Positions 10,200 to 19,612 of a DNA stretch of 64,000 nucleotides are shown piece after piece. Both the position numbers and the translations under genes were made by a program. The DNA lies in assembly GCA_035578155.1 (NCBI GenBank), contig JAPWDM010000016.1:7748005-7812004 (forward strand), in the 5' to 3' direction. Numbering within the stretch: the stretch's first letter is position 1; every line of letters starts with the position of its first letter. The DNA is from Brachynemurus nebulosus (Eukaryota > Arthropoda > Insecta > Neuroptera > Myrmeleontidae). The notes beneath the pieces were generated by a model. That model saw only the letters and a program-made list of their open reading frames with translations, was not told the origin of the DNA and searched no databases.

Positions 10200-11364
10200 C
10201 CGGAAATCGAGTGTTAACTGTACCTTATGGGGATTTTTGGTATATTTAACCTTGGAAAATTCCAGGAATTTTTATCAGTTTTAAAATAAACAAACAACCA
10301 ATAATTAAATGTTTATTTTAGCTGAATTATGATCATATGACTCATATATGGAGGTTTTTTGGTATAAGAAAGATGACGTCATGGAATATTAATGAGTTAA
10401 AAAATTGTTTAGTAAAAAATATCACCCATTGTAGGCCTCAAGCAAGAAATTATTTTTATCAGTTTTAATACTTTAACATTTAACCTACAGTGACCAATTT
10501 TTTAGTTAACTAACAAAAGTTCTTGAAATTTTAACAAGTTACAAAAAATATTATTTCTTATGGTGCACAACACTTTCGAATTTAACTGTAGCACAAAACT
10601 GTTTCTATATCAAACGAAAATTATCTGAAATAATTCAGTATGTATATATGTATAGACTCTGTATATTAAAAATATTTTATGTATACACTCTGTATATTGA
10701 GAATAAGAAAGAAAATTTGTATATAATTTTAATTTTTATGAATACTAGTAAACGAATTGTATAGCCATTTATGAATAAGTATTAAATCTAATTATAAAAT
10801 AATTTATAAATATTGCAAAAAATTTGTTTAATCAGCAAAATCAATGTATATCATTTTTAATACTGATACATATTTATATTAGAGTATAATAGTATTGTAT
10901 TTAACATTTTTAAACAGAATAAAAGTTCAATTTTTGGTTTTAAATTACTATAAACACGTCGCTTAATATAAAAATGATAACAGCATTGAGTTTTACTAAA
11001 TTTTTAAGTCTGTAAAATCAAAATTTTTATAGACTAGAACATTTTGAATTTGATACTTTATCAATCATTAACATATATATAATATCATGTATATATAACT
11101 GGTGTATATTTAGTATTTTTAATAAATATTTTAGTATACAGGGTGTATCATGAAATATGCTTTTCAATTAGAATAATAAATTTCATAAGATTTTTGTTAA
11201 TACTCTTATTGGTTAACGAAAGAAACTTTTTGCTGTAAAAAAAATAGGGGAATTCAGGGTAATAATTAAATAAAACGCACATATTTTTCTTTTTTTTAAA
11301 ATTTTATTTATAGAATATGTATACAAAAAAATTAAATCGCTTAAATCTATATATTACTAAAAAT
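10200..11364. other. AT-rich outer arm without genes
   Basis: No gene is recognised. It includes a CRE site TGACGTCA (10374-10381), an AP-1 site TGACTCA (10338-10344) and, near 11140, a TACAGGGTGTATCA phrase seen in many insect repeats. The mirror region is 16685-17849. Confidence 0.6.
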
Positions 11365-11839
11365 CTATTTATTTTCCATATAAAATTTTTTTAAAAGAAT
11401 ACAGTTTTCTAATGAGCAAATTTTATCTGAATGGATCATACAGCGTCTTGAATAATATTCATCTCGCAGATTGGAAATCTTCGGTACATCAAATATTTCT
11501 TCCAAATTCAAAATCCACGGCTGGTTTTCGGTACCATCAAACAAATTTGAAATCCATTTCTTCTTTTCACCGCCCTTGAAACTTCTTTAATATAGGTTTC
11601 AATATGGAATGAAGTTTTTTGTACGGAATAAATCCATATGACCAAGGTATCCCATGCCAATTTCGGCAAAGCCAACGTGCAGCAACCCGTTCATATTTCT
11701 TCGGCAACTCGTTGAAATCAAACGGTGCGTCGAATATAAGATGTAATATTTCATCCGAATTTTCCGCAACGATACCAACTTCTTTAAAATAAAATTGGTT
11801 GTTAGCTCCTTGATAGCCTTGTATGTCAAGAAACGCCAT
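11365..11839 (-). pseudogene. DIQG-family gene, left-arm copy, 1-base frameshift
   Basis: ATG at 11839 opens MAFLDIQGYQG, a KEVGIV strand and RWLCRNWHGIPW. The frame stops at 11567 after 90 codons. In another frame the homology continues with GGEKKKW, NLEEIFDVPKI and a Cys/His tail to a stop at 11365, matching the architecture of the intact 170-aa gene at 5147-5659. A single-base deletion explains the break. The right arm has the identical lesion. A TATATAAAG box and TTCAGT initiator lie upstream as in the right arm. Function unknown; the family name only describes the N-terminal motif. Confidence 0.7.
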
Positions 11840-11998
11840 TTTTTATCGCCGCTGTAGAACTGAATTTACTCACACAATCCACAACTTTATATAAAATAAT
11901 TAAAATTGGTGAGGATAGTTAATTTGTGGGATGTATCCGAAAAAGGATACTAATAGCTATTGCTAGTTGACCATCAAATTACAAACTGTTAATAATAT

Positions 11999-12355
11999 TT
12001 AGCACATTGGTGCATACCATGTTCTTTTCACTTTAAGACCTAGTGATTTAAGGAATGCTAAATTTTCGGGTGAAATGTGTTGTCGCTTAAAAGTTTTACG
12101 TTTAATGATCTTAGGTTTCGAAAGTCCTTTGCTAGGTTGTTTAGCGTTGGACTGCTCTGAATTGTAAATTATCATGGTTCGAAATGCAATTGTTTTACCA
12201 CGAAATTGTTTTTTCAGCGAAAGTGATGTTAACTCTTTGACAACCACCGGTAAATTGACAATATTTTGTGTAAGTTTAACTAATTTATACCCTTTAACCA
12301 TGATAATGTGTGTGAGCCCTTTAACCATGATAAGGTGTATGAGCTCTTTAACCAT
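11999..12355 (-). CDS. Orphan basic 'FLKSLGLKV' protein, left-arm copy
   Basis: A 118-codon frame identical to the right-arm copy. Three in-frame ATGs 27 bp apart sit in a 27-bp tandem repeat (ATGGTTAAAG...). The third (at 12301) gives a more sensible ~100-aa protein starting MVKGYKLVKL. The C-terminal half is strongly basic (KPKIIKRKTFKRQH) and ends ENLAFLKSLGLKV...RTWYAPMC. It is probably a small nucleic-acid-binding or structural protein; I do not recognise a named family. Transcription would run outward from the 21-bp array, with the DIQG gene next in the same direction. Confidence 0.5.
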   Translation of the reverse strand: MVKELIHLIMVKGLTHIIMVKGYKLVKLTQNIVNLPVVVKELTSLSLKKQFRGKTIAFRTMIIYNSEQSNAKQPSKGLSKPKIIKRKTFKRQHISPENLAFLKSLGLKVKRTWYAPMC

Positions 12356-12366
12356 GATAAGGTGTA

Positions 12367-13045
12367 TGAGTCACTCCGGGGGCAAAATAAGTCACTCCGG
12401 GGGCAAACTGAGTCACTCCGGGAGCAAAATGAGTCACTCCGGGAGTAAAATGAGTCATTCCGGGAGCAAAATGAGTCACTCCGGGAGCCAAATGAGTCAC
12501 TCCGGGAACAAAATTAGTCACTCCGGGAGCAAGATGAGTAACTCCGGGAGCCAAATGAGTCACTCCGGGGGCAAAATGAGTCACTCCGGGAGCAAAATGA
12601 GTCACTCCGGGAGCAAAATGAGTCACTCCGGGAGCAAAATGAGTCACTCCGGGAGCGAAATGAGTCACTCCGGGAGCATGTGAGTTACTCGTTGGAGTCA
12701 AATGAGTCGCTCCGGGAGAAAAATGAGTCACTCCGGGAGCAAAATGAGTCACTCCGGTAGCAAAATGAGTCACTCCGGGAGCAAAATGAGTCACTCCGGG
12801 AGCAAAATGAGTCACTCCGGGAGCAATATGAGTCACTCCGGGAGCAAAATGAGTCACTCCGGGAGCAAAATGAGTCACTCCGGGAGCGAAATGAGTCATT
12901 CCGGGAGCAAAATGAGTCACTCCGGGAGCAAAATGAGTCACTCCGGGAGCAAAATGAGTCACTCTGGGAGCAAAATGAGTCACTACGGGAACAAAATGAG
13001 TCACTCCGGGAGCATGTGAGTCACTCGTTGGAGTCAAATGAGTAG
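12367..13045 (+). repeat. Left 21-bp array of AP-1 consensus sites (~30 units)
   Basis: About 30 units in two blocks of 15, separated by an irregular spacer near 12678-12705. Each unit is TGAGTCACTCC followed by GGGAGC and four A. TGAGTCA is the AP-1/TRE consensus, so nearly every unit carries one, spaced two helical turns apart and therefore on one face of the DNA. Because 21 is a multiple of 3, both strands stay open and give spurious SHSGSKM and VTHFAPG repeat peptides. The array lies between the outward 118-aa gene and the inward central gene. Confidence 0.9.
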
Positions 13046-13099
13046 CCCGGTGAAGCAAATGAGCTAAGTATATATGTGAAATTGTCTGAACCGGAATCA

Positions 13100-13663
13100 A
13101 TGGAGTGGGATAAAATGGATGTTTCAATTGGTGAATTTTTCGAACGTGAACCAATGCTACTGAACGAACTGACTTTGGAAACATTTCTTCAAATCTACAA
13201 GTGGATCAGTTTGAATGTGCTGAAAAGTTATGGTGCGAAAATCATACAACGCGCCTGGATTTGGTTACCATCCTATTATCGAGCCATGTTTCAAGAATGT
13301 GAACCATGTTTTAAACATTATAATCGACCATGGCCACAAGATCATATTGATGGACCACCTGGTTTGAAAATTCGCTGTGAAATGTGCAAGAATGGCGTGA
13401 AAATGGAGGAAAACTTTCAACCGCCCGTTGGTGAACCATTGACATTTGCAACACGGATTTCACACGTTGAAGACATATTTCTGACTCATCCTTATTTGTA
13501 TAAAAAAGTCAGAAATTTCGATATGTTATTATACTTAACAAAACAACTATTGAAATATGATACTTGGGTGCAACATCTGTATGCATATATGATACCCGAA
13601 TATGCACAACGAATTTGTCAAGTATGGGATCAGTTACCTGAAAACATGAAACAATTACGTTAG
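13100..13663 (+). CDS. Central orphan gene A (~188 aa)
   Basis: Single exon. The in-frame stop upstream is at 13043-13045. Candidate starts are ATG 13100 (MEWDKMDVSIGEFF) and ATG 13115 (MDVSIGEFF). A TATATATG run at 13069-13077, about 30 bp before 13100, favours a start near 13100 for transcription and ATG 13115 for translation. The protein has an N-terminal helical half with many Trp and Tyr residues, then a C-E-x-C...C-E-x-C type cluster (ECEPCFKHY and IRCEMCKNG) that could bind a metal, and a helical C-terminus (YAQRICQVWDQLPENMKQLR). I do not recognise it. It converges on the zinc-finger gene. Confidence 0.6.
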   Translation: MEWDKMDVSIGEFFEREPMLLNELTLETFLQIYKWISLNVLKSYGAKIIQRAWIWLPSYYRAMFQECEPCFKHYNRPWPQDHIDGPPGLKIRCEMCKNGVKMEENFQPPVGEPLTFATRISHVEDIFLTHPYLYKKVRNFDMLLYLTKQLLKYDTWVQHLYAYMIPEYAQRICQVWDQLPENMKQLR

Positions 13664-13984
13664 GGTGTTATTGAATATATAAACAAATCATACAATTTTT
13701 AATATTTATTTATTGTAAAAAATATTTCATATACATTTATTGTAAAAAATATTACATATACATTTACTGTGAAAATATTTTATATTCATACTTATATTTT
13801 AAAAATAAAGAACTATAATTATTTACATATATGTGTTATTTATTTGAAAAAAAAAAAACCTTTTTATCTTACAGGGTTAAAAAATATAAAAATAAAATAT
13901 ACACTTCAATGAGGGATAACTACTGCTGCTTCTTATACGGTGGTGTTCTTCAAAATTCAGTAAATTCTTAGTGTGGATAATCAA
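13664..13984. other. Intergenic space between convergent central genes
   Basis: AT-rich, with a TTTATTGTAAAAAATATT phrase repeated three times (13706-13775), AATAAA at about 13804, and an A-run near 13848. These look like shared polyadenylation signals for the two convergent genes. Confidence 0.5.
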
Positions 13985-14965
13985 TTAATCATCATCATCA
14001 TCATCATAATCGCTAGCATCTTCTTTATCAGTTTCATCCAGATAATCACCTAGTGGTTCAATAACATCAGCCTTTTGAAGTTCGCGAAGTATAGAGAATA
14101 TTTCTCGACCAACAGTAGTTTCTTTTAAAGCATTTAACTCTTTGATTAAATCTTCTCGATCGTATACGTTAAACAACAACATATTTTTATTTTCCTCTAA
14201 ACTTCGAATAATACTGAGTATTTTTTCACCAGTCTCTGAAGTCTCGTATAAACGTTGTAATTCATCTATTAAAGTATTAGGATTATGCCAGTATTTTATT
14301 TTGTTCGATTGTATGTTAACATTTCTAGACTCTCTCAAGTTGTCTTGCTTAAAATGCTTAGCTAAGACCCCGTTTTCGACATTTTCATTTGAAGCTATAT
14401 GACGTTTTAAGCTTATTGGTTTAACCTGATTGACAATTTTCGCTTCATTTTCCGAGTCAGCGTTTCGAACCTCTTTTAACATTATAATATCTAAAGCAGT
14501 TCCTAGAAGTTTAGTTAGTTGTGAAGAGGAGGTTGTTTCATTGCAATTGTTATTAATTGCTGTTAAGCGATTTACTTGCTTACATTCATTAGACCAACTA
14601 TCTTTCTCGTTTTCAGATTGACGACGGTTTTCTCCTCTTTTCAAAGAGTTAAATTTGGTTTGAATGGCTTCAGTTGCAGCATCTATCCTTTTTTGGTCAA
14701 ACGGATTCAAGATTGCTTCAGAGTAATCAATATCATGCTGTAGTTGAGATGTATTTTCATCATCATTATCATCAAATCTAGATATAGGGATATCATCAGG
14801 TGTTTTATTATTAGCATCATATGGTATGAATTTGCTTGATGAGTTATCATTCTTTCCAATCGTACCATCATTAATATTGCTTAACGAATTATGTTGAGCA
14901 TTTAAGTGTCTAGAAAGATTAGACTTTCGCGTAAATGCTTTACCACAAAAATCACAATTATACAT
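13985..14965 (-). CDS. Central zinc-finger protein (326 aa)
   Basis: ATG at 14965. Residues 1-26 form one classical C2H2 finger (YNCDFCGKAFTRKSNLSRHL...H), implying DNA or RNA binding. A long polar region follows. Then come two related repeats near the C-terminus: NTLIDELQRLYETSETGEK...SIIRSLEEN and EDLIKELNALKETTVGRE...SILRELQKADVIE, each a helical L-x2-L-x2-L...G-x-E/K-I-x-SI-(I/L)-R-x-L pattern. The tail is a run of Asp. I have the impression of similar finger plus helical-repeat proteins in hemipteran repeats, unverified. The promoter is probably the TATATAAG run at 15044-15035 with ACAGTT about 32 bp downstream. It may regulate the element. Confidence 0.7.
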   Translation of the reverse strand: MYNCDFCGKAFTRKSNLSRHLNAQHNSLSNINDGTIGKNDNSSSKFIPYDANNKTPDDIPISRFDDNDDENTSQLQHDIDYSEAILNPFDQKRIDAATEAIQTKFNSLKRGENRRQSENEKDSWSNECKQVNRLTAINNNCNETTSSSQLTKLLGTALDIIMLKEVRNADSENEAKIVNQVKPISLKRHIASNENVENGVLAKHFKQDNLRESRNVNIQSNKIKYWHNPNTLIDELQRLYETSETGEKILSIIRSLEENKNMLLFNVYDREDLIKELNALKETTVGREIFSILRELQKADVIEPLGDYLDETDKEDASDYDDDDDD

Positions 14966-15004
14966 CGTTCAGCGGGAGGTCTGAAGCGTTCGCTAGTAAA
15001 TGAA

Positions 15005-15045
15005 TAACTGTTCAAAGATTTATTGCTTCTCTACTTATATATACT
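15005..15045 (-). promoter_or_regulatory. TATA/initiator of the zinc-finger gene at the arm boundary
   Basis: TATATATAAG on the minus strand straddles the inner end of the right arm, and ACAGTT follows 30-35 bp downstream. The arm supplies the TATA box while the unique centre supplies the start. Confidence 0.5.
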
Positions 15046-15064
15046 TAGCTCATTTGCTTCACCG

Positions 15065-15690
15065 GGCTACTCATTTGACTCCAACGAGTGACTCACATGC
15101 TCCCGGAGTGACTCATTTTGTTCCCGTAGTGACTCATTTTGCTCCCAGAGTGACTCATTTTGCTCCCGGAGTGACTCATTTTGCTCCCGGAATGACTCAT
15201 TTCGCTCCCGGAGTGACTCATTTTGCTCCCGGAGTGACTCATTTTGCTCCCGGAGTGACTCATATTGCTCCCGGAGTGACTCATTTTGCTCCCGGAGTGA
15301 CTCATTTTGCTCCCGGAGTGACTCATTTTGCTACCGGAGTGACTCATTTTGCTCCCGGAGTGACTCATTTTTCTCCCGGAGCGACTCATTTGACTCCAAC
15401 GAGTAACTCACATGCTCCCGGAGTGACTCATTTCGCTCCCGGAGTGACTCATTTTGCTCCCGGAGTGACTCATTTTGCTCCCGGAGTGACTCATTTTGCT
15501 CCCGGAGTGACTCATTTTGCCCCCGGAGTGACTCATTTGGCTCCCGGAGTTACTCATCTTGCTCCCGGAGTGACTAATTTTGTTCCCGGAGTGACTCATT
15601 TTGCTCCCGGAGTGACTCATTTTGCTCCCGGAATGACTCATTTTACTCCCGGAGTGACTCATTTTGCTCCCGGAGTGACTCATACACCTT
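15065..15690 (-). repeat. Right 21-bp array of AP-1 consensus sites (~27 units)
   Basis: Mirror of the left array, with 13 + 14 units, three fewer than the left (63 bp). Variant units (an altered GTAGTGACTC unit and an AGCGACTC unit next to the spacer) occupy corresponding places in both arms. Confidence 0.9.
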
Positions 15691-15693
15691 ATC

Positions 15694-16050
15694 ATGGTTA
15701 AAGAGCTCATACACCTTATCATGGTTAAAGGGCTCACACACATTATCATGGTTAAAGGGTATAAATTAGTTAAACTTACACAAAATATTGTCAATTTACC
15801 GGTGGTTGTCAAAGAGTTAACATCACTTTCGCTGAAAAAACAATTTCGTGGTAAAACAATTGCATTTCGAACCATGATAATTTACAATTCAGAGCAGTCC
15901 AACGCTAAACAACCTAGCAAAGGACTTTCGAAACCTAAGATCATTAAACGTAAAACTTTTAAGCGACAACACATTTCACCCGAAAATTTAGCATTCCTTA
16001 AATCACTAGGTCTTAAAGTGAAAAGAACATGGTATGCACCAATGTGCTAA
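15694..16050 (+). CDS. Orphan basic 'FLKSLGLKV' protein, right-arm copy
   Basis: Identical in sequence to the left-arm copy. Starts at 15694, 15721 or 15748 (27-bp repeat); the last is most likely functional. The frame begins within 5-60 bp of the array of AP-1 sites, so any transcript must start inside or beside the array. Confidence 0.5.
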   Translation: MVKELIHLIMVKGLTHIIMVKGYKLVKLTQNIVNLPVVVKELTSLSLKKQFRGKTIAFRTMIIYNSEQSNAKQPSKGLSKPKIIKRKTFKRQHISPENLAFLKSLGLKVKRTWYAPMC

Positions 16051-16155
16051 ATATTATTAACAGTTTGTAATTTGATGGTCAACTAGCAATAGCTATTAGT
16101 ATCCTTTTTCGGATACATCCCACAAATTAACTATCCTCACCAATTTTAATTATTT

Positions 16156-16192
16156 TATATAAAGTTGTGGATTGTGTGAGTAAATTCAGTTC
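16156..16192 (+). promoter_or_regulatory. TATA box and TTCAGT initiator of the arm DIQG gene
   Basis: TATATAAAG at 16156-16164 and TTCAGTTC at 16185-16192; the initiator A is 32 bp from the TATA start. This is the same layout as the promoter at 5090-5126 of the homologous intact gene. The mirror copy is at 11857-11893. Confidence 0.7.
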
Positions 16193-16209
16193 TACAGCGG
16201 CGATAAAAA

Positions 16210-16684
16210 ATGGCGTTTCTTGACATACAAGGCTATCAAGGAGCTAACAACCAATTTTATTTTAAAGAAGTTGGTATCGTTGCGGAAAATTCGGATGAAA
16301 TATTACATCTTATATTCGACGCACCGTTTGATTTCAACGAGTTGCCGAAGAAATATGAACGGGTTGCTGCACGTTGGCTTTGCCGAAATTGGCATGGGAT
16401 ACCTTGGTCATATGGATTTATTCCGTACAAAAAACTTCATTCCATATTGAAACCTATATTAAAGAAGTTTCAAGGGCGGTGAAAAGAAGAAATGGATTTC
16501 AAATTTGTTTGATGGTACCGAAAACCAGCCGTGGATTTTGAATTTGGAAGAAATATTTGATGTACCGAAGATTTCCAATCTGCGAGATGAATATTATTCA
16601 AGACGCTGTATGATCCATTCAGATAAAATTTGCTCATTAGAAAACTGTATTCTTTTAAAAAAATTTTATATGGAAAATAAATAG
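16210..16684 (+). pseudogene. DIQG-family gene, right-arm copy, same frameshift
   Basis: Exact mirror of the left-arm copy, including the one-base deletion after KPILKKFQ that ends the first frame at 16482. The remainder (GGEKKKW to the stop at 16682-16684) is otherwise open. The shared lesion means the break either predates the palindrome or was copied between arms by gene conversion. Confidence 0.7.
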
Positions 16685-18927
16685 ATTTTTAGTAATATAT
16701 AGATTTAAGCGATTTAATTTTTTTGTATACATATTCTATAAATAAAATTTTAAAAAAAAGAAAAATATGTGCGTTTTATTTAATTATTACCCTGAATTCC
16801 CCTATTTTTTTTACAGCAAAAAGTTTCTTTCGTTAACCAATAAGAGTATTAACAAAAATCTTATGAAATTTATTATTCTAATTGAAAAGCATATTTCATG
16901 ATACACCCTGTATACTAAAATATTTATTAAAAATACTAAATATACACCAGTTATATATACATGATATTATATATATGTTAATGATTGATAAAGTATCAAA
17001 TTCAAAATGTTCTAGTCTATAAAATTTTTGATTTTACAGACTTAAAAATTTAGTAAAACTCAATGCTGTTATCATTTTTATATTAAGCGACGTGTTTATA
17101 GTAATTTAAAACCAAAAATTGAACTTTTATTCTGTTTAAAAATGTTAAATACAATACTATTATACTCTAATATAAATATGTATCAGTATTAAAAATGATA
17201 TACATTGATTTTGCTGATTAAACAAATTTTTTGCAATATTTATAAATTATTTTATAATTAGATTTAATACTTATTCATAAATGGCTATACAATTCGTTTA
17301 CTAGTATTCATAAAAATTAAAATTATATACAAATTTTCTTTCTTATTCTCAATATACAGAGTGTATACATAAAATATTTTTAATATACAGAGTCTATACA
17401 TATATACATACTGAATTATTTCAGATAATTTTCGTTTGATATAGAAACAGTTTTGTGCTACAGTTAAATTCGAAAGTGTTGTGCACCATAAGAAATAATA
17501 TTTTTTGTAACTTGTTAAAATTTCAAGAACTTTTGTTAGTTAACTAAAAAATTGGTCACTGTAGGTTAAATGTTAAAGTATTAAAACTGATAAAAATAAT
17601 TTCTTGCTTGAGGCCTACAATGGGTGATATTTTTTACTAAACAATTTTTTAACTCATTAATATTCCATGACGTCATCTTTCTTATACCAAAAAACCTCCA
17701 TATATGAGTCATATGATCATAATTCAGCTAAAATAAACATTTAATTATTGGTTGTTTGTTTATTTTAAAACTGATAAAAATTCCTGGAATTTTCCAAGGT
17801 TAAATATACCAAAAATCCCCATAAGGTACAGTTAACACTCGATTTCCGGCAGTACAGTAGCGGTCAGAAATCTGGACTCTGGAGTCTGGAGTCTGAAGTC
17901 ATGATTGCGGCTAGCGCTTGGTACAGTGCCCCCACAAAATTTAGCGGCCGCCCCTTGGGTTAGGGTATTCTCCATATTTTTAACTTGGTAGTGTACCTTT
18001 CGTTTAAAATGACGCAATTAAGGCAAGCGCGTGTTGGGGTCAAGGTTTGCACGTACACAAAATAAGTACAGTACGCTTCAAAAAGTGATCGGATACCTTT
18101 TTGGTCAGGGGGGTCCACACTTTTGACACGGTAGTGTACCAAAAATTTAAGTACAGTACGGTGTCAAAAGTTTGGGGCCACCCCTTGGATTAGGGTAATC
18201 CCACATTTTTGACGTGATAGTGTACCTTTCGTTTAAGATGACTCAATTAAGTGAGATTAAAGGCTAAGGTTTGCATGTACACACAAAAAATAAGTACAGT
18301 GCGCTTCAAAAAGTGATCGGATACCTTTTTGGTCAGGGGTGTCCGCACTTTTGACACGGTAGTGTACCAAAAATTTAAGTACAGTACGGTGTCAAAAGTT
18401 TGGGGCCACCCCCGAGTTAGGGTAACTCCACATTTTTGACGTGGTAGTGTACCCCAGCTATCAATTTGTAACCTAAAATTCAGTCTGCGCATGCGCCGGG
18501 TTCTAAAATTCAGTCTGCGCATGCGTCGTGTAGTTAAATTCAGTCTGCGCATGCGTTAGGTTTGCATTCAAAAATTACATTAGTGCTGACGCATAATGGG
18601 TTAACACAAAACCAAATTGTGATGACTAAATAGTGATGACGCATAATGGGTTAACATAAATTAATTTGGTTGCGGGTAATGACTCATCTCTTACGAATTT
18701 CAAGGCCAACAGTATGAGCGAGTGTGGGGTTAAATGTCAACAACAAATTTTAAATACATTACTCGGTACGTGCCGGGTCAAAGGTTAAGGTTTGCACATC
18801 AATACATTTTGATGACTCATCAGTTCGGAATGTGTAGTACCGTAAAGTCACACGATTTCAACCATTGGCAAAAGGGTTCAAGTTGGTTAGTTTTACGGTG
18901 GCCCAGAATCGGCACAGCCTATCTACT

Positions 18928-19612
18928 GAGTTTAATTTTGATGTTATCATAGTAATTCCTTTTAGATTCTTTAATGGTATTTTTATAGCATTTCTTACTT
19001 TCTATATATAAATTCAAAAACCTAACGTCAAAGTTACTTTTTTTACAATCCTTAAAGCAATTTCTCATTTCTACCTTTTTGTTTCTACACACATCGTTAA
19101 ACCAGGTTTTATTTTTGAAAAACATCCATGTACCAGTATTTTGTATTTTAACACTTGAGTTGAATTCTTCTGCAGCTCTGGCAATTACGTTAAGCATAAC
19201 TTCATAAATAGATTCACTGCTATTCAGATCATTTTCAGTAATGTTTATATTTTCCAAAATATCAATATAATCATGTTTTTTTATCTCATCCCATTTAAAA
19301 CGTTTCGTAGATGAGGAATCAGGAAGTTCAGTAGTTTTTTTTTTTAATTTTAATAGGGTAGTTAATATATAAAATCACTGGAAAATGATCTGATGTTAAG
19401 AAACGGTCGGAAATCAGTAAATCGCTAACGTCACTAATAGCATTCATCCAAACTAGATCAATTGTACTTTTTGAACTTTTTCTACAGTATGTGTACTGAC
19501 CTAGATTGTCACTCAACGTTCTACCATTAACCACAATAAAACCATGATCCTCAAAAAAATTTGTTAATAATTTACCTCTAGTATTACATTCAATGTCTAT
19601 AGATTTTGAGTA
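18928..19612 (-). pseudogene. LINE-2 endonuclease, C-terminal part
   Basis: Minus-strand text includes FIVVNGRTLSDN, STIDLVWMNAI and the terminal LTSDHFPVI motif of the endonuclease, then the basic linker (18928-19257) with WFNDVCRNKK. A frameshift and stops separate the two open segments. The right target duplication GAGTTT (18928-18933) is its first bases. Confidence 0.85.

Larger units (their letters stand above)
9122..13075 (+). repeat. Left arm of the giant terminal inverted repeat
   Basis: Near-identical to the inverse of 15037-18927. One substitution is seen at 9922 (A here, G at the matching right-arm site). From the outside in it holds bZIP-type sites, three ~28-bp GC-rich units, a ~228-bp tandem repeat, about 1.1 kb of AT-rich DNA, the frameshifted DIQG gene, the 118-aa gene and the 21-bp array. 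Confidence 0.9.
9122..18927. mobile_element. Palindromic 9.8-kb element with Polinton/Maverick-like ends
   Basis: The ends are AGTAGATAGGCTGTGCC and its exact inverse. The inverted arms are 9122-13075 (3954 bp) and 15037-18927 (3891 bp) around a 1961-bp centre. Positions in the two arms sum to exactly 28049 from the outer ends through 12355, so there are no net indels there. The only length difference is 63 bp, three 21-bp units in the arrays. A 6-bp duplication flanks it. AG...CT ends plus a 6-bp duplication are hallmarks of Polintons/Mavericks, but no polymerase, retroviral-type integrase, protease, ATPase or capsid gene is visible. I therefore call it a non-autonomous or highly rearranged relative. 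It carries two genes per arm and two in the centre. Confidence 0.8.
15037..18927 (-). repeat. Right arm of the giant terminal inverted repeat
   Basis: Inverse of the left arm, 63 bp shorter because the 21-bp array has three fewer units. The inner boundary falls inside a TATA-like run (the match ends at 13075/15037), so both arms end at the promoter of a central gene. Confidence 0.9.

Noticed and set aside
9497..10217. Small frames in the outer arm as genes (mirrored at 17832-18552)
   Set aside because: They run across tandem repeats, have no protein-like pattern, and their mirror identity is explained by the inverted repeat.
12367..13045. CRISPR-like regular array
   Set aside because: The units are contiguous 21-bp tandem repeats with no unique spacers, in a eukaryotic genome.
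12348..13184. Long repeat-peptide frames (VTHFAPG and SHSGSKM types) in both arms
   Set aside because: A 21-bp repeat has no stop in several frames on both strands, so these frames are automatic. The constant part is the DNA motif TGAGTCA, not a protein motif.
9122..18927. A complete Polinton/Maverick
   Set aside because: No DNA polymerase B, integrase, protease, ATPase or capsid reading frame is visible, and the element is shorter than the 15-20 kb usual for complete ones.
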